Of a stretch of DNA of 5,960 nucleotides, positions 1 to 5,901 are shown piece by piece (the first letter of the stretch is position 1; every line of letters begins with the position of its first letter). The stretch lies in assembly GCA_030018895.1 (NCBI GenBank), contig JASEHM010000068.1:1-5960 (forward strand). The letters run 5' to 3'. Below the pieces are notes generated by a model, which did not search any database, had not been told where the DNA came from, and was given only the letters and a program-made list of their open reading frames with translations. Origin of the DNA: Candidatus Omnitrophota bacterium. GTDB taxonomy: Bacteria > Omnitrophota > Gorgyraeia > Gygaellales > Profunditerraquicolaceae. The translations under genes and the position numbers were made by a program.

Positions 1-183
1 TTTATTCAGCAGACTCGTTGATTTTAGCGCTCCTTTTCCTATTAAAACTTAATTCCTAATGCAAAATCTGGGTTCAAATTTCACTTAAATCACCGACGAG
101 AAAACAAATCACTTGACATCGTTATTTTAGGCTATTTCGCAACAGTCCCAAGGGCTCTTTGCATGTGGGGCATAGGGTTGCGT

Positions 184-205
184 TATCAAATGGTGCAGTT
201 TGATA
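184..205. repeat. perfect 7-bp inverted repeat, possible operator
   Basis: TATCAAA at 184-190 is repeated as its exact reverse complement TTTGATA at 199-205, with an 8-nt centre. The arms are AT-rich and there is no following T-tract, so it is not a terminator. It lies about 80 bp upstream of the proposed -35 box, which is far for a simple repressor site. It may be chance in AT-rich DNA. Confidence 0.2.
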
Positions 206-287
206 GGGGATAAAATGAGCGTATCCTTCTTATAAGCAGGGGGGTAATGATCTATGGTATTATTCTCAGCGATTACTTCCGAATAGG

Positions 288-315
288 TTTACAATTATGA
301 TCTTTGTGATAAAAT
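288..315 (+). promoter_or_regulatory. putative sigma70-type promoter for the amidase operon
   Basis: TTTACA (288-293, one mismatch to TTGACA) is followed after 16 nt by TAAAAT (310-315, one mismatch to TATAAT). A TG at 307-308, one base upstream of the -10 box, makes it an extended -10. Transcription would start near 322, giving a leader of roughly 84 nt before the ATG at 406. It is the best-matching promoter in the 405-nt leader and points at the first gene of the tightly packed cluster. A second -10-like hexamer, TATAGT at 320-325, has no good -35 partner. The assignment is by consensus only. Confidence 0.4.
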
Positions 316-396
316 ATGTTATAGTCAAGGATTTTTGTAGTGAAGGCTTAGCAGAGGCGCCTTTTAGCTTTCCTGTTTTCTAAAAAAAAGGTGCGG

Positions 397-403
397 TAAG
401 GAG
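397..403 (+). promoter_or_regulatory. ribosome binding site of the amidase gene, short spacing
   Basis: TAAGGAG at 397-403 is a strong match to the anti-Shine-Dalgarno sequence but ends only 2 nt before the ATG at 406, closer than the usual 5-9 nt. Its first three bases are also a TAA stop in the frame of the gene, so no longer N-terminus is possible and ATG 406 is the first usable start. Confidence 0.6.
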
Positions 404-405
404 AA

Positions 406-1188
406 ATGAAGAGGTTAATTTATTTAGTTTCAATAACAGGCCTTGCGATTATTTTGAGTTCTTGTGCGACCCTGCCGATGAAGCCTTCAACTTATCCGGC
501 AAAGGAAATCTGTCCTTTGATTAGCGGGCCTGTTTTAAGGCAGGATATTTTTCATACTGTTGCCCCGGCTGAGACACTCTGGCGCATCAGCAAGGTATAT
601 GATGTCCAGATAGCCGATATTATGCAGGCGAACAATTTAAAGAACGCCCAGGAGTTGGAAATGGGGCAGCGCCTGCTTATACCTAGGGCAGCGCCGCTTA
701 GGCCGGTAGTTCCGTTGTATAAATCTAAGAAATGGAAATATATAATAATCCATCACAGCGCTACAGACGGAGGAAATTCCCTGTCTTTATTTAATCTGCA
801 TTTAAAAAGAGGATTTTCCGGGTTAGGGTATGATTTTATTATTAATAACGGCACCTCAGGAAAAGAGAATGGCCAGATAGAAGTTTCGCCGCGCTGGATC
901 AGGCAGGAAAACGGCGCGCACTGCAAGGCATCGGGTATGAATTATAAAGGAATCGGGATATGCATGGTAGGGAATTTTAGCAAAGAAAATGTTTCTGAAA
1001 AACAATTGGCTTCCTTGGTTTATTTGATAAAAATCCTAAAGAATTATTATAATATTCCGCTAAAGAATATTATGGGCCATGGCCAGGTTCCCGGGGCTAG
1101 GACAGAATGTCCTGGCAATTACTTTCCATGGAAGAAATTAAATCAGTTAATGCTAAAAGATCAACGTGAAGATAATTTTTTTAGATAG
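406..1188 (+). CDS. LysM-domain lipoprotein N-acetylmuramoyl-L-alanine amidase (PGRP/AmpD-type)
   Basis: Probable peptidoglycan amidase that cuts the bond between N-acetylmuramic acid and L-alanine, acting outside the cytoplasm. Residues 1-20 form a lipoprotein signal: Lys-Arg at 2-3, a hydrophobic core, then lipobox L17-S18-S19-C20, with Cys20 the expected lipidated residue. A single LysM repeat (about 49-94) should bind glycan. Residues 110-240 form an Amidase_2 domain. H116 (in IIIHHSAT), H225 (in MGHGQVPG) and C235 (in TECPG) match the zinc ligands of T7 lysozyme and PGRPs; Y142 matches the catalytic Tyr. T233 stands where T7 lysozyme has its catalytic Lys, as in PGRP-type amidases. The 3' end overlaps the next gene by 23 nt. 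Domain assignment is firm. Outer-membrane rather than inner-membrane placement (Ala, not Asp, after Cys20) is inference by the E. coli sorting rule. Confidence 0.93.
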   Translation: MKRLIYLVSITGLAIILSSCATLPMKPSTYPAKEICPLISGPVLRQDIFHTVAPAETLWRISKVYDVQIADIMQANNLKNAQELEMGQRLLIPRAAPLRPVVPLYKSKKWKYIIIHHSATDGGNSLSLFNLHLKRGFSGLGYDFIINNGTSGKENGQIEVSPRWIRQENGAHCKASGMNYKGIGICMVGNFSKENVSEKQLASLVYLIKILKNYYNIPLKNIMGHGQVPGARTECPGNYFPWKKLNQLMLKDQREDNFFR

Positions 1189-1732
1189 AGACGGTGTAAT
1201 TAATAAATACCCGGGTGATAAAAAATATGTTACCAGCTGGAGGAATTTTAGGTTTCTTCCGCGCGTAAAAAAAGCAATTGCAATCCTTAAAGACAATAAT
1301 TTTAAACTGTTTATAATTTCAAATCAGGCAGGGGTAGGAAAGGGCATATTCAGCCAGCAGGCCTTAGATATTATTACAGGGAATATGCTGCGTAAAATAG
1401 AGGAATCTCATGGTAAAATAGACGGGGTTTATTATTGCACTCATCCGCCAGAAGCGAATTGTTCCTGCAGGAAGCCGCGTCCAGGCCTTTTGCACTTGGC
1501 AATAAAAAACCTGTGCTTAGCAAGTAACTCAGGCGGCCGCCCAAGTCTTAAAGGCGCATTCTTTATCGGCGATACTATTCGTGATATAAGCGCTGCAAAA
1601 GCCGCTGGTTGTAAATCTATCTTAGTCCTTTCAGGAAAAGAAAAACTGCTAAACCGTAAAAACTGGGAGGCCCAGCCGGATTTTATTTTTAAAGACCTTT
1701 ATGCTGCATGTGCCTATCTTGCAGGCGGATGA
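1166..1732 (+). CDS. gmhB: HAD-family phosphatase, D-glycero-D-manno-heptose 1,7-bisphosphate 7-phosphatase type
   Basis: Cytoplasmic Mg-dependent HAD phosphatase. In the GmhB family it removes the C7 phosphate from heptose 1,7-bisphosphate on the way to ADP- or GDP-heptose for LPS core or other glycans. Motif I is D7-R8-D9-G10 (nucleophile and acid/base Asp), motif II is S52-N53-Q54, the motif III Lys is K103 in CRKPRPG, and motif IV is G135-D136 with D140. The GmhB zinc loop is complete: C91-x-H93 and C99-x-C101. The length of 188 residues fits the family. The start is GTG at 1166: an in-frame TAA at 1154-1156 rules out anything longer, and the conserved N-terminus MKIIFLDRDG begins exactly there. 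No clear Shine-Dalgarno precedes it, so translation is probably coupled to the overlapping amidase gene. The exact sugar substrate is not proven; a related sugar-phosphate or histidinol-phosphate role is possible. Confidence 0.88.
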   Translation: MKIIFLDRDGVINKYPGDKKYVTSWRNFRFLPRVKKAIAILKDNNFKLFIISNQAGVGKGIFSQQALDIITGNMLRKIEESHGKIDGVYYCTHPPEANCSCRKPRPGLLHLAIKNLCLASNSGGRPSLKGAFFIGDTIRDISAAKAAGCKSILVLSGKEKLLNRKNWEAQPDFIFKDLYAACAYLAGG

Positions 1733-1741
1733 GCTTTAAGT

Positions 1742-2830
1742 ATGAAAATTATAGTAACCTATGCTTCAGCCGGCGCAGGACATCTAAAGGCAGCAGAGGC
1801 AATATACTTTTTTTTAAAGGAAAACCATAAGGGAATAGATGTAAAGATAATTGATATATTGGATGAGACCAATGCCTTTTTCAGGTTCAGCTATCATAGA
1901 GGTTATTTATTTTTAGTTAATTACGCATTTTTTCTCTGGCGAATAATTTTTTGGTTGACTTACCTTAAGCCGTTTCGGTTTATTTTAAGGCCGGCCATAG
2001 CATTAATAAACTATTTGAACACTAAGAAATTTCAAGCAATTTTAATCCGCCAAAATCCGGATTTTATTATCTCTACGCATTTTTTCTCATCTGAAATATC
2101 CGCGCGCCTGAAAACGGATAAAAAAATAAACTCAGAGGTAATCTCAGTTATAACTGATTTCTGCGTTCATCCTTTTTGGATCTCTGGCGGCACGTTTATG
2201 TATATAGCGCCTTGCGAAATTACAAAAAAACAGTTATCTGATATGAGGGTGAAGGAAAGCATTATAAAGGATTTAGGGATACCCATACATCCTAAATTCT
2301 TAAAGCCTCATTCGAGGGCTGAGTTATGTAAAAAGATAGGTATAGAAAATAAGTTTACAGTTTTGATTGTTACCGGTTCTTTTGGCATTGGGCCAATTGA
2401 GCGTTGCGCGGCAATGCTGCATAGAGAGGCGCAATTAGTGGTTGTCTGCGCCCGCAATAAAAAATTGCATAGTAGATTAAAATTAAAAAACTATCCAAAT
2501 TGTTTAGTTTTGGGCCGCATAGAGAATATGCAGGAAATAATGCAGGTATCCGATGTAATTATTACCAAACCCGGCGGGCTTACTATAGCAGAGTTTCTGG
2601 CGATGGAGTTGGTGCCGATCTTTATCTGCGCTATTCCGGGGCAGGAGACGGAAAACGTAAGGATTTTAGAAGGCTGCGGTATAGGCAGGAGCGTAAAAAA
2701 AACCAAAGAGATAAAAAATATAGTTTTAGATTTTAAAGAACATCCGGAAAAATTAAGCCGCATAAGAGATAAAATAAGGGAGATAAAAAAGCCGAATGCG
2801 GTTAGGGAGATTTGTGATGTTGTATGCTAA
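1742..2830 (+). CDS. MGDG synthase / processive diacylglycerol glycosyltransferase-type GT28 glycosyltransferase
   Basis: Predicted membrane-associated GT-B glycosyltransferase. Relatives (plant MGD, Bacillus UgtP) move a sugar from a UDP-sugar onto diacylglycerol. The N-terminal MGDG-synthase domain begins at residue 1 with the glycine-rich ASAGAGH (8-14) and carries the TDF..H..W motif (T138, D139, F140, H143, W146). A strongly hydrophobic, aromatic stretch at about 55-92 probably lies on the membrane surface. The C-terminal nucleotide-sugar domain has TGSFG (211-215), the KPGGLT..E motif (276-284) that contacts the donor, and PGQE (299-302). Length 362 is near the usual 370-390. It starts 9 nt after the phosphatase with GGATGAG at 1727-1733 as a moderate ribosome site, and its 3' end overlaps priA. 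The acceptor lipid and donor sugar cannot be read from sequence. Confidence 0.88.
   Translation: MKIIVTYASAGAGHLKAAEAIYFFLKENHKGIDVKIIDILDETNAFFRFSYHRGYLFLVNYAFFLWRIIFWLTYLKPFRFILRPAIALINYLNTKKFQAILIRQNPDFIISTHFFSSEISARLKTDKKINSEVISVITDFCVHPFWISGGTFMYIAPCEITKKQLSDMRVKESIIKDLGIPIHPKFLKPHSRAELCKKIGIENKFTVLIVTGSFGIGPIERCAAMLHREAQLVVVCARNKKLHSRLKLKNYPNCLVLGRIENMQEIMQVSDVIITKPGGLTIAEFLAMELVPIFICAIPGQETENVRILEGCGIGRSVKKTKEIKNIVLDFKEHPEKLSRIRDKIREIKKPNAVREICDVVC
2804..2809 (+). promoter_or_regulatory. ribosome binding site that decides the priA start
   Basis: AGGGAG lies 7 nt before the ATG at 2817, inside the 3' end of the glycosyltransferase gene. A longer in-frame start exists at ATG 2796, but it has no such site and would add seven residues (MRLGRFV) that PriA proteins do not normally carry ahead of the conserved beginning MLYANVVFG. 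A GTG at 2814 is also possible but less likely. Confidence 0.6.
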
Positions 2831-4826
2831 TGTGGTATTTGGCTTAAATGTTGCTGGTCCTTTTGATTATTCTGTTGGCAGGGAATTTGCCAATAAAATC
2901 AAACTTGGCGCAAGGGTTGAGGTGTATTTACGAAATAAAAAAAGGATTGGTTATGTAATTGGCCTTAGTAAAAAGACAGATATTCAAAATACAAGGCCTA
3001 TATTAAGGCTATTGGATGATTTTCCTGTTCTGGATAAAAAGATGCTTCTGCTTACTAAAGAGATATCTGATTATTATTGTTGTTTCTGGGGAGAGGCAAT
3101 AGAACTGGCATTGCCGCAAAATTTACGAAAAGGAAAGAGCTCCTTTTTCTCGGATGATGGCATTAGGTATTCAAAAGATAATTTTCCTGATTCTGCGCAG
3201 GCACTCCCCGAGAATAAGACTTTTAGTGTCCTCTTACTTGAGGATATAGATGGTAAGGCGCGTTGGGAGGTGTATCTTAAAGAAATAAAAGAAGCTGTAA
3301 GTAATAAAAAAGGCGTAATAATTTTATTACAGAGTAAGAATTGCGTCTTAGGTGCTAAGCGAATAATTGAAAGCCAGCAAGACCTCTCGGGTTTTCATCT
3401 TAAGGGGCTCACTCAGTGTCCACTTAGCAGCGAAGGATCTTGCATAAGTATTCTGTCAAAGGAAAACCCTAAAACAGAGTTAGAGGAATGGGTAAGGATA
3501 AAATCAGCTAACGCCAATATTGTCCTTGGCAGCCGTTCAGCTGTATTTGCCCCAGTTAGCAACTTAGGGTTAATAATTATGGACGAGGAAGAGGATCCGG
3601 TGTATAAACAGGATCAGTCCCCGCATTATAATGCAGGGCAGGCTGCTTTAATGCGCGCAAAAATAGAAAAGGCAAGGCTTATTTTAGGTTCAAGTTCTCC
3701 GTCCTTAGAGAATTTTTATCTTGCAAAGAAAAATAAAATTAGATATGAAATAATCCCTAAAGAAACAAATTTTCCGGAAATAAAACTTGTTGATTTGAAA
3801 TCCGAATATTATCTTAAAAAAAAGGAAAATGCGCCTATTTCAAGGTATCTTATTGATTCAATAAGCTCAATCTTTAATCAAGCTGCAGGCGAGAGAGGTA
3901 AAGCCGCAGGTAAGGTGCTTTTATTTTTAAACCGCAGGGGTTTTGCCACTTACGCTTTTTGTCATAATTGCCTTAAGGTTGTTAGGTGCCCGCGCTGCAG
4001 TATTAATTTAGTTTATCATTTTCAGGAAAATCAGTTGACCTGCCATTATTGTAATTTTAAAATGTCAGCAGTTAAAATATGCCCTAATTGCAATTCAGGG
4101 TATATAAGATTTGCCGGCTTAGGCACAGAAAAAATAGAAAGCGAGCTTTCCAGGATATTTCCCTTTGCTAAAATTAAACGGATAGAGAAGGAAGAATGCT
4201 TAGATCTTAAGGAGGCAGATATATTTATTACTACAAGTTCTGTGATAAAGCACACAAGTTATCCTGAAATAATACAAAGTGCAGGAGCCTTAGAGGGCAA
4301 AGAGCAGGAGGCCTTTGATCTTATCGGAGTTCTTTCCATAGATAATTCTTTGAACCGCGTTGATTTGCGTTCTGCTGAGAAAACCTTTGCATTATTAACC
4401 GGCCTTTTAAAATTAACAGATAAGAAGATAATAATCCAGACAAGTTTATCAGCCCATCATTGTTTTCAGGCGCTAGTTAAAAATAATCTTAGTATGTTTT
4501 ACGAAGAGGAATTAAGGCAGAGAAAACAGCTTTGTTTTCCTCCTTACAGGCATATGGTTAAGGTATTACTGCGCGCAAGAAAAGAGGAAAAGGTTAAGGA
4601 GGCAGCTAGTTTTTTATTTTCTAAATTAAAGGAAAATAATAAAGATAAAGGCATCCATTTGCTTTCAGCTGCCCCAGGAAACCCTTTAAAATTACGCGGC
4701 AAATTTTATTGGCAGATATTAATCAGCTCTTGTAATGTAAAAAGGATGAGCGAATTCTTAAAATTATACTTAAAAAAGTTTTCACCTTCAGGTATAATAG
4801 TAACAGTGGACGTGGATCCTGTTTAA
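2817..4826 (+). CDS. priA: primosomal protein N' (PriA) with degenerate helicase motifs
   Basis: PriA recognises stalled or collapsed forks and starts reloading of the replicative helicase; normally it is also a 3'-5' DNA helicase. With ATG 2817 the protein has 669 residues, slightly short of the usual 700-750. The N-terminal 3'-DNA-binding domain (about 1-90) and winged-helix region are recognisable. Helicase lobe 1 keeps SRSAVFAP, DEE (256-258) and LGSSSPSLE; lobe 2 keeps LNRRGF. Eight zinc cysteines (382, 385, 391, 394, 409, 412, 422, 425) have exactly the spacing of E. coli PriA. The C-terminal domain has CFPPYRHMVKV and LRGKFYWQILI. The ATPase motifs are lost: Walker A GVTGSGKT reads DIDGKARW (143-150), the DEEH His is Glu259, motif V reads TTSSVIKHT, and motif VI GRAGR is absent. 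The frame is open throughout, so this is not a frameshift. It is probably a helicase-dead PriA acting as a DNA-binding scaffold (inference). It overlaps the glycosyltransferase gene by 14 nt. Confidence 0.92.
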   Translation: MLYANVVFGLNVAGPFDYSVGREFANKIKLGARVEVYLRNKKRIGYVIGLSKKTDIQNTRPILRLLDDFPVLDKKMLLLTKEISDYYCCFWGEAIELALPQNLRKGKSSFFSDDGIRYSKDNFPDSAQALPENKTFSVLLLEDIDGKARWEVYLKEIKEAVSNKKGVIILLQSKNCVLGAKRIIESQQDLSGFHLKGLTQCPLSSEGSCISILSKENPKTELEEWVRIKSANANIVLGSRSAVFAPVSNLGLIIMDEEEDPVYKQDQSPHYNAGQAALMRAKIEKARLILGSSSPSLENFYLAKKNKIRYEIIPKETNFPEIKLVDLKSEYYLKKKENAPISRYLIDSISSIFNQAAGERGKAAGKVLLFLNRRGFATYAFCHNCLKVVRCPRCSINLVYHFQENQLTCHYCNFKMSAVKICPNCNSGYIRFAGLGTEKIESELSRIFPFAKIKRIEKEECLDLKEADIFITTSSVIKHTSYPEIIQSAGALEGKEQEAFDLIGVLSIDNSLNRVDLRSAEKTFALLTGLLKLTDKKIIIQTSLSAHHCFQALVKNNLSMFYEEELRQRKQLCFPPYRHMVKVLLRARKEEKVKEAASFLFSKLKENNKDKGIHLLSAAPGNPLKLRGKFYWQILISSCNVKRMSEFLKLYLKKFSPSGIIVTVDVDPV

Positions 4827-4833
4827 TGCATTC

Positions 4834-4857
4834 GCCCTGCACCGTATGGTGCAGGGC
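4834..4857. repeat. perfect 10-bp hairpin between priA and fmt
   Basis: GCCCTGCACC at 4834-4843 pairs perfectly with GGTGCAGGGC at 4848-4857 around a GTAT loop. It begins 7 nt after the priA stop. The sequence that follows (TCAGTATTTCG) is not a T-tract, so it is not a canonical intrinsic terminator. It may stabilise the 3' end of the priA message or be half of a dispersed extragenic palindrome together with the next hairpin. Confidence 0.75.
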
Positions 4858-4879
4858 TCAGTATTTCGCTTAAAGAAAT

Positions 4880-4902
4880 CTCCCCGCCTTATGAGCGGGG
4901 AG
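4880..4902. repeat. 8-bp GC-rich hairpin upstream of fmt
   Basis: CTCCCCGC at 4880-4887 pairs perfectly with GCGGGGAG at 4895-4902 around a 7-nt loop (CTTATGA). Its stem is much more GC-rich than the surroundings. On the + strand no T-run follows; on the - strand the hairpin is followed by ATTTCTTT, only weakly terminator-like. With the hairpin at 4834-4857 it fills most of the spacer, an arrangement typical of REP-type intergenic repeats, though no second copy is in the window. Confidence 0.7.
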
Positions 4903-4950
4903 GAGCTTCATTCCGTACATCGTATAAGAGAAATTGAGGCGTAAAAAATA

Positions 4951-5901
4951 ATGAATATTGTATTTTTCGGAAGTTCACACTTTGCAGTTCCTTCTCTGGA
5001 GGCAGCATCAAATGCAGGATATAATATTTCCTGTGTTGTGACCCAGCCGGACAGAAAGATGGGCAGGCATCTGTACTTAGAAAGTACGGCAATTAAAAAA
5101 CTTAGCAATGAGCTGGGAATAGAGATTTTCCAGTCACAGGATATAAATTCAGAAGAATCGCTCAATTTTTTAAGAGGGTTAAATGCGGATTTGTTTGTGG
5201 TTATTTCTTACGGCCAGATTTTATCCAAAGAGATTTTAGGATTACCAAAAAAAATTGCCTTAAACAGCCACGCTTCTCTTTTGCCAAAATACCGGGGGGC
5301 AGCCCCGATAAATTGGGCAATAATCCGGGGAGAAAAGATTACCGGTATTACTATTATAAAAATGACAGAAAGGCTTGATGCCGGGCCGATAATTTCAAAG
5401 AAAGAAATAGAAATTTTCAATAATGATACTTCGCTTATCTTAAAAGAGAAATTATCGCATTTAGCCGCAGAAATGCTTTTAGAGACAATTAGGGATATAG
5501 AAAAGAATGATTATCAGTTAACCCTGCAGGATGAAAGCAGGGTGACATTGGCGCCAAAACTTAAAAAAGAGGATGGATTAATTAATTGGAATAGCTGTTC
5601 AAAAGAGATTTATAATCTTGTCCGAGGCAGTTTAATCTGGCCAGGGGCTTTTACCTATTATAAGGGTAAGATGTTGAAAATTTATGAGGCTGGTGTTTGC
5701 GAGTCTTCTGGTTTGCCAGGACAAATAATACAGGTTTCAAAAGAGGGCATTATTGCGGCAGCGGCTAGAGGCGGCTTAATAATTAAAGAATTACAGATAG
5801 AAGGTAAAAGAAGGATGAGCGCAGGAGAATTTATCGCAGGTCATAAGATAAACATAGGAGAAAGGTTTGTGCTTGACCAAAGTATTGCTTATATTATATA
5901 A
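4951..5901 (+). CDS. fmt: methionyl-tRNA formyltransferase
   Basis: Transfers a formyl group from 10-formyltetrahydrofolate to Met-tRNA(fMet) in the cytoplasm, preparing the initiator tRNA for translation. The N-terminal Rossmann-type formyltransferase domain (about 1-180) has the opening MNIVFFGSS, the QPDRKMGR segment (32-39), and the family signature SLLPKYRGAAPI. The catalytic triad is N105, H107 and D143 (in RLDAGPI), matching N106/H108/D144 of E. coli Fmt. The C-terminal tRNA-binding domain (about 203-305) contains INWNSCSKEIYNLVRG and the IEGKRRMSAGEF..G segment. At 316 residues it equals the E. coli protein (315). ATG 4951 is the first possible start because an in-frame TAA lies at 4942-4944; the nearest purine-rich site, GAGG at 4936-4939, is 11 nt away, a little long. 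It lies 124 nt after priA; whether it shares that transcript or has its own promoter is unclear. Confidence 0.96.
   Translation: MNIVFFGSSHFAVPSLEAASNAGYNISCVVTQPDRKMGRHLYLESTAIKKLSNELGIEIFQSQDINSEESLNFLRGLNADLFVVISYGQILSKEILGLPKKIALNSHASLLPKYRGAAPINWAIIRGEKITGITIIKMTERLDAGPIISKKEIEIFNNDTSLILKEKLSHLAAEMLLETIRDIEKNDYQLTLQDESRVTLAPKLKKEDGLINWNSCSKEIYNLVRGSLIWPGAFTYYKGKMLKIYEAGVCESSGLPGQIIQVSKEGIIAAAARGGLIIKELQIEGKRRMSAGEFIAGHKINIGERFVLDQSIAYII

Larger units (their letters stand above)
1..405. other. leader region without a supported gene
   Basis: I find no convincing gene in this stretch. Short open stretches exist on both strands (for example + strand 2-52 ending in TAA, and - strand 229 down to 122), but none has a good start codon with a ribosome site. 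The region holds a sigma70-like promoter at 288-315, a perfect 7-bp inverted repeat at 184-205, a sequence near 130-149 that resembles an insertion-sequence terminus when read on the - strand, and the ribosome site of the first gene at 397-403. No tRNA cloverleaf, CRISPR array or intrinsic terminator is visible. Confidence 0.6.

Noticed and set aside
2..52. Open + strand stretch ending in TAA, possibly the 3' end of an upstream gene
   Set aside because: Only 16 codons are visible, a second frame is open over the same bases, and no family is recognisable; it cannot be called as a gene.
61..90. tRNA-like T-loop (GGTTCAAATT)
   Set aside because: The flanking bases do not form a 5-bp T-stem and no acceptor or anticodon stems can be drawn.
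113..138. TTGACA at 113-118 as a promoter
   Set aside because: The -35 hexamer is perfect, but the only -10-like sequence (TATTTC at 133-138) is 14 nt away and poor, and it lies nearly 300 nt from the first gene.
1532..1541. GC-rich 10-bp palindrome GGCGGCCGCC inside gmhB
   Set aside because: It sits in frame and encodes a Gly-Gly-Arg linker segment between motifs III and IV; nothing suggests a separate element.
2491..2763. 90-codon open frame on the - strand and a 78-codon + frame at 2500-2736 within the glycosyltransferase gene
   Set aside because: Both lie wholly inside a gene with clear conserved motifs in another frame; neither has a recognisable domain.
4046..4255. 69-codon open frame on the - strand inside priA
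   Set aside because: It is antisense to the zinc-binding region of PriA and has no recognisable motif; it is a shadow of the real gene.
3243..4427. Explaining the missing PriA motifs by frameshift or assembly error
   Set aside because: The reading frame is continuous, Walker A flanks align without any gap, and conserved PriA segments occur between and after the lost motifs in the same frame.
4834..4902. Intrinsic terminator after priA
   Set aside because: Both hairpins are strong, but neither is followed by a run of T on the + strand.
4889..5165. Two overlapping - strand open frames (4889-5092 and 4908-5165) at the start of fmt
   Set aside because: They overlap the conserved N-terminus of Fmt, show no family motif, and overlap each other in different frames.
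5208..5420. 70-codon - strand open frame inside fmt
   Set aside because: It is antisense to the Fmt catalytic signature and has no support of its own.
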